From the NCBI GenBank assembly GCA_021324715.1, contig JAJPIN010000159.1, forward strand, positions 1 through 6,587: a stretch of DNA of 6,587 nucleotides, read 5' to 3'. The notes under the pieces were generated by a model. That model searched no databases. It worked only from the letters and a program-made list of their open reading frames with translations, and was not told the origin of the DNA. Every line of letters begins with the position of its first letter. Positions within the stretch are counted from its first letter, which is position 1. Positions 1 to 4,996 of the stretch are shown in pieces. A program made the translations under genes and the position numbers. Source of the DNA: Nitrososphaeria archaeon (GTDB lineage: Archaea; Thermoproteota; Nitrososphaeria; Nitrososphaerales; Nitrososphaeraceae).

Positions 1-61
1 GTACATTTTTCAGTAGAAATATGACAGACTTATTTTCTATTAGATGATAGTTAACTGCATT

Positions 62-74
62 AGTTTAATATAGT
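62..74 (+). promoter_or_regulatory. TATA-like box of the secreted repeat-protein gene
   Basis: The stretch TTTAATATA lies about 35-40 bp before the ATG at 104. With the usual archaeal distance of about 26 bp from TATA centre to transcription start, transcription would begin near position 93. That is downstream of the ATG at 86 and just before the AGGTGG element, so the box supports translation from 104 or 107. Seen by eye only. Confidence 0.35.
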
Positions 75-103
75 GCAATGATCAAATGTATTCAGGTGGA
101 TTT

Positions 104-550
104 ATGATGAATAGGACTATCTTGCTTGTTGGGCTAAGTACTTTATTGTTATTCTTCAGTACTCATGGGATTCCACTTGTTAATGCTCAAACATCGAGCC
201 CAAACGATCAAACGAGTAATGATAATTCTGCATCACAAACTCAGAATTCAGATCCATTTACGCAAAAAGGATCGGATAATAACATTAATACGGGCAGTGA
301 TAATAGTCCGTCTCAAACCAGTGATGGATCAACCAATAATAACGACGGTTCTAAAACCAGTGATGGATCAACCAATAATAACGACGGTTCTAAAACCAGT
401 GATGGATCAACCAATAATAACGACGGTTCTAAAACCAGTGATGGATCAACCAGTAGTAACCATGATGATAAAAACAAAGGATCTGACAATAGCAAGTCAT
501 CAGATCATAAAGATTCAAAACCTGATAATCATGGCATACCATTCCCCTAA
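104..550 (+). CDS. Secreted low-complexity Asn/Asp/Ser/Lys repeat protein
   Basis: A 148-residue protein of unknown function, predicted to be exported. The N terminus (MMNRT, then a run of Leu, Val and Phe) is a Sec-type signal peptide ending in VNA, with likely cleavage before Gln about 28 residues in. The mature part is almost entirely Asn, Asp, Ser, Thr, Gly, Lys and Gln, has no cysteine and no hydrophobic stretch, and should be disordered. Its centre has three identical 13-residue units (TSDGSTNNNDGSK) and a fourth diverged copy; the tail is Lys/Asp/His-rich and ends HGIPFP. I chose the ATG at 104 because AGGTGG (94-99) sits just upstream; the ATG at 107 is equally possible, and the in-frame ATG at 86 lies before the ribosome site. 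A cell-surface, linker or matrix role is a guess. It is convergent with the aldolase gene. Confidence 0.75.
   Translation: MMNRTILLVGLSTLLLFFSTHGIPLVNAQTSSPNDQTSNDNSASQTQNSDPFTQKGSDNNINTGSDNSPSQTSDGSTNNNDGSKTSDGSTNNNDGSKTSDGSTNNNDGSKTSDGSTSSNHDDKNKGSDNSKSSDHKDSKPDNHGIPFP
317..472 (+). repeat. 39-bp in-frame tandem repeat, 3 exact copies plus 1 diverged
   Basis: Copies at 317-355, 356-394 and 395-433 are identical at every base. The fourth (434-472) matches over its first 19 bases and then diverges. The unit is 13 codons, so gain or loss of a copy keeps the reading frame. Identity at synonymous sites points to recent duplication or homogenisation. The unit is also free of stops in other frames, which creates spurious overlapping reading frames on both strands. 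Confidence 0.95.
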
Positions 551-592
551 AACTATTTTATCCTAATTTTCAATTTATTGACGATTCCCTTT
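551..592 (+). terminator. T-rich stretch after the repeat-protein gene
   Basis: Just after the stop come three T-rich tracts (TATTTTATCC, TAATTTTC, AATTTATTG) without a strong hairpin. Archaeal RNA polymerase commonly terminates at such U-rich tracts. In an AT-rich genome this is weak evidence. Confidence 0.25.
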
Positions 593-651
593 AAAGCTTA
601 ACTAAATGGATTACTCAATTATTGGTGGTCATAACCATATCATCTCTATCT

Positions 652-1218
652 TTATTTTACATTGAATATTTTAGATACGGTAAGCACCTTTGACCATTCT
701 TCAAGTGACTCCACAACTGATCTAGCCTTATCAAGATTTTCGCCAACGGCCACGACCCCGTGATTTTTTATTATCACCGCCCTTACTCTATTATCATTAA
801 AACATTTTGAAACATTTGACGCTAAATCGACTGAGCCGGATGGTACATTTTCTACTATAATAGGCTCGCCTACGATTATATCTGCTTCTTCGATTACTTT
901 CGTAAAATTAGATGAAATTGAGACTCCAAGAGTAAATGGACTATGACAATGAACTATGGCATTTGCACCGCTATTTTCATAAATCTTTTTGTGCATAACC
1001 CATTCTCTGCTAGGTTTATGTTTGCCCATTATCGCGTTTGTTTTCATGTTAATTCTGATTAGATCCGTGGTTTTCATTTTATATCGTGGTATTTCACTTG
1101 GGGTAATCCACATCCAAATTTTTTCAAACCTTACACTATGATTGCCAGATATTGCTGTGTTTAAACCTAAAGTGTAAAGGTCCTTAACACAAGTTACCAA
1201 CTCTGCCTTTAGATTCAA
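652..1218 (-). CDS. Class II aldolase/adducin family protein (FucA/AraD-like)
   Basis: A 188-residue cytosolic zinc-dependent aldolase, close in size to L-fuculose-1-phosphate aldolases. Visible family marks: SGNHSVR at 24-30 (substrate phosphate-binding loop, usually GN.S.R), ITPSE at 38-42, Glu72 in SREW (catalytic acid/base position), zinc ligands His90 and His92 in VHCHS, VPSGS at 125-129, and the third zinc ligand His153 in KNHGVVAVG. All three histidines and the glutamate are present, so it should be active. These enzymes cleave or form sugar phosphates using dihydroxyacetone phosphate; in methanogens a relative makes lactaldehyde for cofactor F420, but the substrate here cannot be read from sequence. 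The start is TTG: an in-frame TAG lies two codons upstream and the next Met is residue 36, inside the fold. A TATA-like GATAAATAC at 1246-1254 fits a leaderless or short-leader mRNA. Confidence 0.88.
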   Translation of the reverse strand: MNLKAELVTCVKDLYTLGLNTAISGNHSVRFEKIWMWITPSEIPRYKMKTTDLIRINMKTNAIMGKHKPSREWVMHKKIYENSGANAIVHCHSPFTLGVSISSNFTKVIEEADIIVGEPIIVENVPSGSVDLASNVSKCFNDNRVRAVIIKNHGVVAVGENLDKARSVVESLEEWSKVLTVSKIFNVK

Positions 1219-1374
1219 TGGCTAACATCATAGTTATAATAATTGTATTTATCAATTTATGGATACAATTAATAAAGTTGCTCTTAGGAATTACATTGAG
1301 ATCTGCTTACTATATCTTAGTAACACTCGATATTTGGGTTTAATTTTTTTCATTTATGTATTACTAGCTATTAT

Positions 1375-1797
1375 CTATTTTCCTGATGCTTGCTGTTTTT
1401 TTAACGCTTCTTCATCCATGTAAATTATTTCCCAAAGATGACCATTAATGTCCTCAAAACTGCGCCCGTACATCCATCCATGGTCTTGCGGCTCCCTGGA
1501 CTCTTTGCCACCAGCTTCAATCACATTGTTGATCATCTCATCTACTTTTTGTCTACTTTGGGCGGACAATGCTATTATCGTTTCAGTATCTTTTGTAGTA
1601 TCACAGATTTCCTTCTTTGTAAAAGTTTTAAAGAATTTTTCAACCAGTAGCATTACGAAAATATTGTCACTTATGATCATACATGTGGCATTCTCATCAG
1701 TAAACTGTGGGTTGAATGAAAAACCTAGCTTTTTAAAGAACTCGACTGTACTGCCAAGATTCTCCACCGGCAAGTTAACAAAAATTTGATTTGTCAT
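1375..1797 (-). CDS. VOC-superfamily (glyoxalase-like) protein, COG3607 type
   Basis: A 140-residue protein of the vicinal oxygen chelate fold, made of two beta-alpha-beta-beta-beta modules. The N-terminal half has FVNLPVENLGSTVEFFKKLGF (residues 6-26, split here by its usual strand-helix layout) and then strand IFVMLLVEKF (46-55). The C-terminal half has HGWMYGRSFED (106-116) followed by NGHLWEII (118-125), the DxxGHxWE signature with Glu123 at the usual metal-ligand position. The first-strand His/Glu ligand of true glyoxalase I is not obvious, as is common in the COG3607 'predicted lactoylglutathione lyase' group, so the reaction is unknown and a glyoxalase I label is unsafe. The ATG has GGAG six to seven bases upstream and a TATA-like box behind that. 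It probably forms a single-gene transcript; 156 bp separate it from the aldolase downstream. Confidence 0.88.
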   Translation of the reverse strand: MTNQIFVNLPVENLGSTVEFFKKLGFSFNPQFTDENATCMIISDNIFVMLLVEKFFKTFTKKEICDTTKDTETIIALSAQSRQKVDEMINNVIEAGGKESREPQDHGWMYGRSFEDINGHLWEIIYMDEEALKKQQASGK

Positions 1798-1803
1798 TTT
1801 ATT

Positions 1804-1808
1804 TCTCC
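1804..1808 (-). promoter_or_regulatory. Shine-Dalgarno site (GGAGA) of the VOC gene
   Basis: On the minus strand GGAGA ends six bases before the ATG at 1797. It is one of the clearest ribosome sites in the window and fixes the start of this gene. Confidence 0.6.
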
Positions 1809-1826
1809 AATTGTAGTCAGCTAGAA

Positions 1827-1835
1827 AATATAAAA
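1827..1835 (-). promoter_or_regulatory. TATA-like box of the VOC gene
   Basis: Minus-strand TTTTATATT, about 34 bp before the ATG at 1797, predicts a start of transcription near 1805 and a very short leader. The estimate overlaps the Shine-Dalgarno site by a few bases, so the exact start is uncertain. Confidence 0.4.
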
Positions 1836-1869
1836 CTATCGAGCAAACATGGAAAATGCATCAGGTATG

Positions 1870-1884
1870 ATCAGTAATACTGAT
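1870..1884. promoter_or_regulatory. 15-nt odd palindrome ATCAGTA-A-TACTGAT
   Basis: Perfect 7-bp arms around a single central A. It lies upstream of the VOC gene, about 35 bp beyond its TATA-like box, and about 160 bp before the zinc-finger-like gene on the other strand. CATCAG at 1859-1864 also pairs with CTGATG at 1880-1885. Such symmetry is typical of a dimeric regulator site, but no regulator can be named and function is unproven. Confidence 0.35.
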
Positions 1885-2012
1885 GGCCTCGCTGTTGATT
1901 TACCAATTGGGGTTGTTTTGGCAAGTAAACGTGAGTTTTAAAATAAACATGTTTAAAGATTGTATAAATGGTAAAGACTAACTCTTAATTACATTACATC
2001 ATATGTGTAAAT

Positions 2013-2022
2013 CCTTATAGTT
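2013..2022 (+). promoter_or_regulatory. TATA-like box of the small zinc-finger-like gene
   Basis: CCTTATAGTT lies about 25 bp before the ATG at 2043, the spacing expected for a leaderless archaeal mRNA. No Shine-Dalgarno site is present before that ATG, which agrees with a leaderless start. Confidence 0.35.
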
Positions 2023-2042
2023 CTTATTGTGAATAAGCTTTT

Positions 2043-2204
2043 ATGATTCTGAACAAGAGTCAGAATGAAAGTAAGGTGGATAAAGATAGCGGGAGTCTGA
2101 TATGCGACGTATGTGAGCAAACATTCGATACTATGGAATCACTAAAGGAGCATAAAGCATCTGAGAATAAAGATGAAGGATTGAAATACAAAGGCATAGA
2201 TTAG
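2043..2204 (+). CDS. Small C2H2-zinc-finger-like protein (53 aa)
   Basis: A 53-codon reading frame, ATG to TAG, in an otherwise non-coding region. The centre reads LICDVCEQTFDTMESLKEHK: Cys21 and Cys24 (C-x2-C), Phe28, Leu34 and His37, twelve residues after Cys24. This is the C2H2 finger pattern CxxC-x3-F-x5-L-x2-H. The fourth ligand, normally His three to five residues later, is missing: the following residues are KASENKDE, so a Glu would have to serve, or the finger binds metal weakly. Both flanks are polar and highly charged (Lys, Glu, Asp, Ser). Small single-finger proteins of this kind are frequent in Nitrososphaeria and are presumed to bind DNA, RNA or protein, though no role is established here. 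A TATA-like box stands about 25 bp upstream. The motif, not length, supports coding; a chance frame remains possible. Confidence 0.6.
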   Translation: MILNKSQNESKVDKDSGSLICDVCEQTFDTMESLKEHKASENKDEGLKYKGID

Positions 2205-2216
2205 AAGTATCTTCGC

Positions 2217-2265
2217 CTTTCAGAAATAGTTGATTAAATATCTCAATCAGCAGATGAACTGAAAG
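2217..2265 (+). other. Nested hairpin after the zinc-finger-like gene
   Basis: Twelve bases after the stop at 2204, CTTTCAG (2217-2223) pairs perfectly with CTGAAAG (2259-2265). Inside, GTTGATT (2229-2235) pairs with AATCAGC (2245-2251), with one G-U pair and a 9-nt loop. The two stems are joined by an internal loop of 5 and 7 nt. It could be a 3'-end structure of the transcript or part of a small RNA. There is no T-run directly after it, so a simple intrinsic terminator is unlikely. Confidence 0.4.
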
Positions 2266-2442
2266 TAAGTTATGAAATTGTATTAATAATAAAATTATGT
2301 GCCCATAAAGGAACTATCAGATTATGTAGTTTACATTATTTTTTGATAAATATTATAAATTTTATAGACTTTTGATCAAGTGAATGCTTTTGCTGAATTT
2401 GATACGCTCAAAATAAATGAGTAAAATACCACCAAAAGGAAA

Positions 2443-2452
2443 TTTATTTATA
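2443..2452 (+). promoter_or_regulatory. TATA-like box of the four-cysteine secreted protein gene
   Basis: TTTATTTATA, preceded by purine-rich AAAAGGAAA (a plausible BRE), lies 24-33 bp before the ATG at 2476. The spacing places the transcription start at or next to the ATG, that is, a leaderless mRNA. Confidence 0.5.
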
Positions 2453-2475
2453 GTTTCATATTTACCTACAACAGG

Positions 2476-2868
2476 ATGAACAAGAAGACTTGTCTAGATA
2501 TTGATCCGAAAATTCTCACATATATTAGCGTTCTAATGCTGGCTGTATTAGTCCTGTCACTAACATCTGGCGTATATGCACAAAATCCATTTAGAGCCAA
2601 ATTACCAGGTGACAATCACGGTGATAACCACCCATCAGAGAAAGATTGCAAGAAATCTGATACTTTAGAACAAATATCTATAAAAATAGATGCCGAAAAA
2701 TGTCAAATGAATAATTTCAAAGATTACAAAAAATGGGATTTCTATAAACTAGAAGACACAGAAACAAAGGATTGTATTAATCACTTTCATGATCTGGGAG
2801 GCTCATTGGTAGATTATGAAGTAGTCTACTGTTATGCATATCCTGAAAAATATAAAGACGAGAGCTGA
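2476..2868 (+). CDS. Secreted four-cysteine protein, function unknown
   Basis: A 130-residue protein I do not recognise. A polar start of about 12 residues is followed by a hydrophobic helix (13-33) and VYA|QNP, a good Sec signal-peptidase site after Ala35, so the mature protein of about 95 residues should lie outside the cytoplasmic membrane. It begins with a His/Asp-rich segment (GDNHGDNH, 45-52), then a charged region with Cys58, Cys76, Cys100 and Cys119, enough for two disulfides. Aromatic residues cluster near WDFYKL (87-92) and VVYCYAYPEKY (116-126). The His/Asp cluster could bind metal; this is a guess. No transmembrane segment follows the signal, so it is either released or held by partners. 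The start is set by a TATA-like box 24-33 bp upstream. It has its own promoter and is convergent with the SRPBCC gene. Confidence 0.75.
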   Translation: MNKKTCLDIDPKILTYISVLMLAVLVLSLTSGVYAQNPFRAKLPGDNHGDNHPSEKDCKKSDTLEQISIKIDAEKCQMNNFKDYKKWDFYKLEDTETKDCINHFHDLGGSLVDYEVVYCYAYPEKYKDES

Positions 2869-2910
2869 CTAACAGTTCCTCTAAATGGAAGTATCACTTA
2901 TCCAGTATGG

Positions 2911-2930
2911 GACACTATTTTTTGAGTGTC
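2911..2930 (+). terminator. Hairpin GACACT...AGTGTC between convergent genes
   Basis: A perfect 6-bp stem with an 8-nt loop containing six T, 43 bp after the stop of the secreted protein gene. It lies between convergent genes, so it could end transcription from the left or shield the right-hand gene from readthrough. There is no T-run after the stem, so the T-rich loop would have to act, and confidence is modest. Confidence 0.35.
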
Positions 2931-2964
2931 TAGTATCTAATTAGTAATTCCATTTTACCTGCAA

Positions 2965-2987
2965 TTGATTGGCAATATCACAATCAA
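2965..2987. other. Hairpin TTGATTG...CAATCAA over the SRPBCC stop codon
   Basis: Perfect 7-bp arms (2965-2971 and 2981-2987) around a 9-nt loop. The right arm includes the stop codon of the minus-strand SRPBCC gene (2984-2986). Placed at the end of two convergent genes, it is most simply a 3'-end structure. Its sequence resembles the inner hairpin at 2229-2251. Confidence 0.4.
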
Positions 2988-3391
2988 CTATCATTTTCCA
3001 GTCTTCTTCTCCAGCCATCAATTTCAGAATCAAAACTTTTTAGTTGCTCGTAAAACTGTTCTGGTACTAATGCATCTGGCTTGAGAAAGGTCCACACAAT
3101 AGTAGACCCTTTATTATTTGGTATAACCCTTACGTATACATTCCATGTTACATCACCTACAATGAAGGCATGGTCTAGTATTCCACAGTTTTTGTCAGGA
3201 ATGCATATAATCTTAGCTCTGCCAGCAGGAGTATCGCATATCCACTGGTCATTTTCATCTTTTATCACAGAGGAGATAATTCCACCACTTTCCCAATTCT
3301 TCACATTCAAAAAGAAATCAAATACATCTTTAGCATTTCTGCTGCTAGTTAAAATTTTAACACTTACATCAACTGGGTTATCATACTTCAT
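2984..3391 (-). CDS. SRPBCC (START-like/polyketide cyclase fold) family protein
   Basis: A 135-residue soluble protein with the layout of the helix-grip fold: an N-terminal strand (VDVSVKILTS, 7-16), a helix pair around AKDVFDFFLNVKNW (20-33), a run of strands (about 37-104: IISSVIK, WICDTPAGRAKIICI, WNVYVRVIP, STIVWTFLK) and a long C-terminal helix (EQFYEQLKSFDSEIDGWRR, 111-129) that would close the hydrophobic pocket. Members bind lipids, cofactors or other hydrophobic ligands, or act as cyclases and chaperones; the ligand here is unknown. I start at the ATG at 3391 rather than the in-frame TTG five codons upstream. A TATA-like TTTAAATAAA centred about 26 bp upstream would put the transcript start at this ATG, and GGAG lies nine bases before it. 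The antiporter gene is upstream on the same strand, but 202 bp away with a separate promoter. Confidence 0.8.
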   Translation of the reverse strand: MKYDNPVDVSVKILTSSRNAKDVFDFFLNVKNWESGGIISSVIKDENDQWICDTPAGRAKIICIPDKNCGILDHAFIVGDVTWNVYVRVIPNNKGSTIVWTFLKPDALVPEQFYEQLKSFDSEIDGWRRRLENDS

Positions 3392-3409
3392 AATTGTCAA
3401 CTCCAATTT

Positions 3410-3421
3410 GATTTATTTAAA
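3410..3421 (-). promoter_or_regulatory. TATA-like box of the SRPBCC gene (proximal)
   Basis: Minus-strand ATTTAAATAAAT centred about 26 bp before the ATG at 3391, the spacing for a leaderless mRNA. Just upstream is the inverted repeat ATTTCA-N6-TGAAAT (3434-3451). A second TATA box farther up (3482-3491) is an alternative promoter. Confidence 0.4.
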
Positions 3422-3481
3422 TATCCTTTTTAGATTTCACTTGATTGAAATGTAAAGTCACCTGAATTATAAGTAATCTGC

Positions 3482-3491
3482 TTTTATATAG
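3482..3491. promoter_or_regulatory. Strong TATA box, direction uncertain
   Basis: TTTTATATAG on the plus strand (CTATATAAAA on the minus) is the best match to the archaeal TATA consensus in the window. Read on the minus strand it would start an SRPBCC transcript near 3461 with a leader of about 70 nt that includes the GGAG site. Read on the plus strand it would start an RNA near 3515 running toward the 3' end of the antiporter gene, where I see no protein frame longer than about ten codons. Confidence 0.4.
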
Positions 3492-3593
3492 TACAGAAAC
3501 TTGGTTATCATATTTAGAAACGCACGATGTGCAGCAGTATAGGTGTTATGCATTATTGAACCTAGCGACGTAAATATAATTCCTTAGATATCT

Positions 3594-4814
3594 TTAATTT
3601 GTGTCAACAAGTTCTTTCTCTTTACTATATGCTTTTTTTAACCACATTGGAGTAACTAGTGTAGTTATAGCAACCATGATTATTATCGTGGTGTAAATGT
3701 TTGAAGACAAAACACCAGAGGTTACCCCGATACCTGCCACTATAAGACCCACCTCCCCTCTCGATATCATTCCAATACCTACTATCATAGCCTTTGATTT
3801 ATCCCTCAAAAATAATAGGGATGGCAATCCACATCCTACCAATTTACTAATAACTGCAACGATAACTACGATTGCAGATAAGATTAGAACCTCGATATTA
3901 ACTCCAGTTAAGTCTACCTGTGCGCCAATGATGGCAAAAAATAAAGGACCAAAAATTATCTCTAATTTATCAACGTATCCTTCAACTCGCTTAATTATTC
4001 TTGTGCTAGCAACAGCCATTCCTACAGAAAATGATCCCACTATTGGAGATAATCCTACTGCTGCGGCTATAGCTGACGCGCCAAAAAATGAAGCAGTTAC
4101 AATACCTTCAATGCTTCCTCTGGCCTTCCATAATTTTTCTGCATGTACAATCTTTGGCATTATGATTATTGCGCCGATAAGTAAAGCAGCAAATATTCCT
4201 AATATTTTTAGAACGAGCAATATAATATCGACAATGTTTGGTGACAAGTTGCCTGTCTGAACCATAGTTACCACAACAGAGAGAACTGCTATTGCAAGAA
4301 TATCATCCACTACTGCAGCACCTAGTATAACTTTGGCTTCTTTTGTTTGCATCTTTCCAAATTGAGTAAGTACGCTCACTGATATCGCAACACTAGTTGC
4401 AGTAAGTGCAGTAGCGATGAGAATGGATTGCAGTCCCTGTAACCCAAATAATGTAAATACATAATAGCCGAGAAAAAACGGAACTATTACTCCGCATGCT
4501 CCTATTGTAAAAGAAGCGACTCCTCCTCTCAAGAACTCTTTTGGAGTGATCTGAAGTCCTGCTATGAACAATATGACGATTCCAGCGATTTGACCTATCT
4601 GGAGAACGGTTTCATTCAAGATCACAAGAGGTTTACCGTCAAAGATGGGTATCGAACCCAGCGCGAATGGACCTACAATTATACCAGCAACTAACTCGCC
4701 TAAAACGGCCGGAAGTTTTAATTTATTGAAAATTTCAGCAAAAATCTTTGCAGCAAAAAGTAGAACGGAAAGGGAAATTAAAACATGTATTATTGCTTCT
4801 TGCTCTGCTGCCAA
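3594..4814 (-). CDS. CPA2-family monovalent cation/proton antiporter (Kef/NapA-type membrane domain)
   Basis: A 406-residue integral membrane protein, about 12-13 hydrophobic helices, exchanging Na+ or K+ for H+ across the cytoplasmic membrane. Family marks: LPAVLGELVAGIIVGP (34-49) in the first helices, LFIAGLQ (82-88), TALTATSVAIS (135-145, the broken-helix segment), the ion-binding pair Asp170-Asp171 in GAAVVDDILAIAV, GPLFFAIIGAQVDL (289-302), Lys324 in SKLVGCGLP, and MISRGEVGLIVAGIG (349-363). The double Asp suggests electrogenic exchange as in NapA; Na+ versus K+ cannot be decided. There is no C-terminal RCK/TrkA-N domain, unlike KefB/KefC, so regulation would need separate proteins. The start is TTG: an in-frame stop lies two codons upstream, and the next Met is far inside the membrane domain. 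It is transcribed away from the membrane-protein gene at 4997. Likely role: pH and salt homeostasis. Confidence 0.92.
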   Translation of the reverse strand: MAAEQEAIIHVLISLSVLLFAAKIFAEIFNKLKLPAVLGELVAGIIVGPFALGSIPIFDGKPLVILNETVLQIGQIAGIVILFIAGLQITPKEFLRGGVASFTIGACGVIVPFFLGYYVFTLFGLQGLQSILIATALTATSVAISVSVLTQFGKMQTKEAKVILGAAVVDDILAIAVLSVVVTMVQTGNLSPNIVDIILLVLKILGIFAALLIGAIIIMPKIVHAEKLWKARGSIEGIVTASFFGASAIAAAVGLSPIVGSFSVGMAVASTRIIKRVEGYVDKLEIIFGPLFFAIIGAQVDLTGVNIEVLILSAIVVIVAVISKLVGCGLPSLLFLRDKSKAMIVGIGMISRGEVGLIVAGIGVTSGVLSSNIYTTIIIMVAITTLVTPMWLKKAYSKEKELVDTN

Positions 4815-4842
4815 TTTTTAACTTTATGTTTGTCAATTCATT

Positions 4843-4855
4843 TAATAAAATATAT
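4843..4855 (-). promoter_or_regulatory. TATA-like box of the antiporter gene
   Basis: Minus-strand ATATATTTTATTA, centred about 35 bp before the TTG at 4814, predicts a transcript start near 4822 and a leader of under 10 nt. This agrees with the absence of a Shine-Dalgarno site. Confidence 0.45.
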
Positions 4856-4926
4856 GCGCAGATCTATTTCTTTTAATTTCATTAAGTGACGAAGCAATGC
4901 CAATCACTACTGTAACGCGAGAAAAT

Positions 4927-4941
4927 GTTAGAATTTCTAAC
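4927..4941. promoter_or_regulatory. 15-nt odd palindrome GTTAGAA-T-TTCTAAC
   Basis: Perfect 7-bp arms around a single T, in the 182-bp divergent region between the antiporter and the membrane-protein gene. It lies about 20 bp upstream of the TATA-like box of the rightward gene and about 75-90 bp from that of the antiporter. Symmetry and place suit a regulator site or upstream activator element. Unproven. Confidence 0.4.
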
Positions 4942-4961
4942 AAATTTAGGTTAAATACTAA

Positions 4962-4975
4962 CATACTTAAATTTC
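4962..4975 (+). promoter_or_regulatory. TATA-like box of the four-helix membrane protein gene
   Basis: CATACTTAAATTTC centred about 28 bp before the GTG at 4997, consistent with a leaderless or near-leaderless start. No Shine-Dalgarno site precedes the GTG. Confidence 0.35.
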
Positions 4976-4996
4976 AGAAAAACGAAAATAATAGTT

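Noticed and set aside
86..103. ATG at 86 as the start of the secreted protein
   Set aside because: AGGTGG at 94-99 lies after it, and the TATA-like box predicts transcription starting near 93. Residues MYSGGF would also only delay the signal peptide.
317..472. CRISPR array
   Set aside because: The copies are directly adjacent without spacers and lie in frame inside a coding region.
165..566. Open frame (133 codons) overlapping the secreted repeat protein, plus a minus-strand frame at 313-495
   Set aside because: Both exist because the 39-bp repeat lacks stops in several frames. The 104-550 frame has a signal peptide and a ribosome site; the others have neither.
606..665. 19-codon plus-strand frame
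   Set aside because: Short, overlaps the end of the aldolase gene, with no promoter, ribosome site or recognisable feature.
1438..1789. Two plus-strand frames antisense to the VOC gene
   Set aside because: The minus-strand protein matches the COG3607 pattern throughout; the antisense frames show no family features.
1849..1941. 30-codon plus-strand frame starting MENASGM
   Set aside because: A TATA-like stretch is too close upstream, there is no ribosome site, and the frame crosses the palindrome at 1870-1884. Too short to support.
1944..1955. 12-bp palindrome TAAACATGTTTA
   Set aside because: Perfect, but short, mostly A/T and about 70 bp from the nearest promoter box, so I give it no function.
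2348..2372. AT-rich palindromic stretch TATAAA-T-TTTATA before the secreted four-cysteine gene
   Set aside because: A/T-only symmetry is expected by chance in this base composition, and a better-placed TATA-like box lies at 2443-2452.
3392..3406. In-frame TTG start five codons upstream for the SRPBCC protein
   Set aside because: The ATG at 3391 sits 26 bp from a TATA-like box and nine bases after GGAG; the TTG would overlap that GGAG and adds no domain.
3697..4260. 187-codon plus-strand frame antisense to the antiporter
   Set aside because: Pro/Thr/Ile-rich composition is typical of the reverse complement of a membrane protein; the minus strand has clear antiporter motifs.
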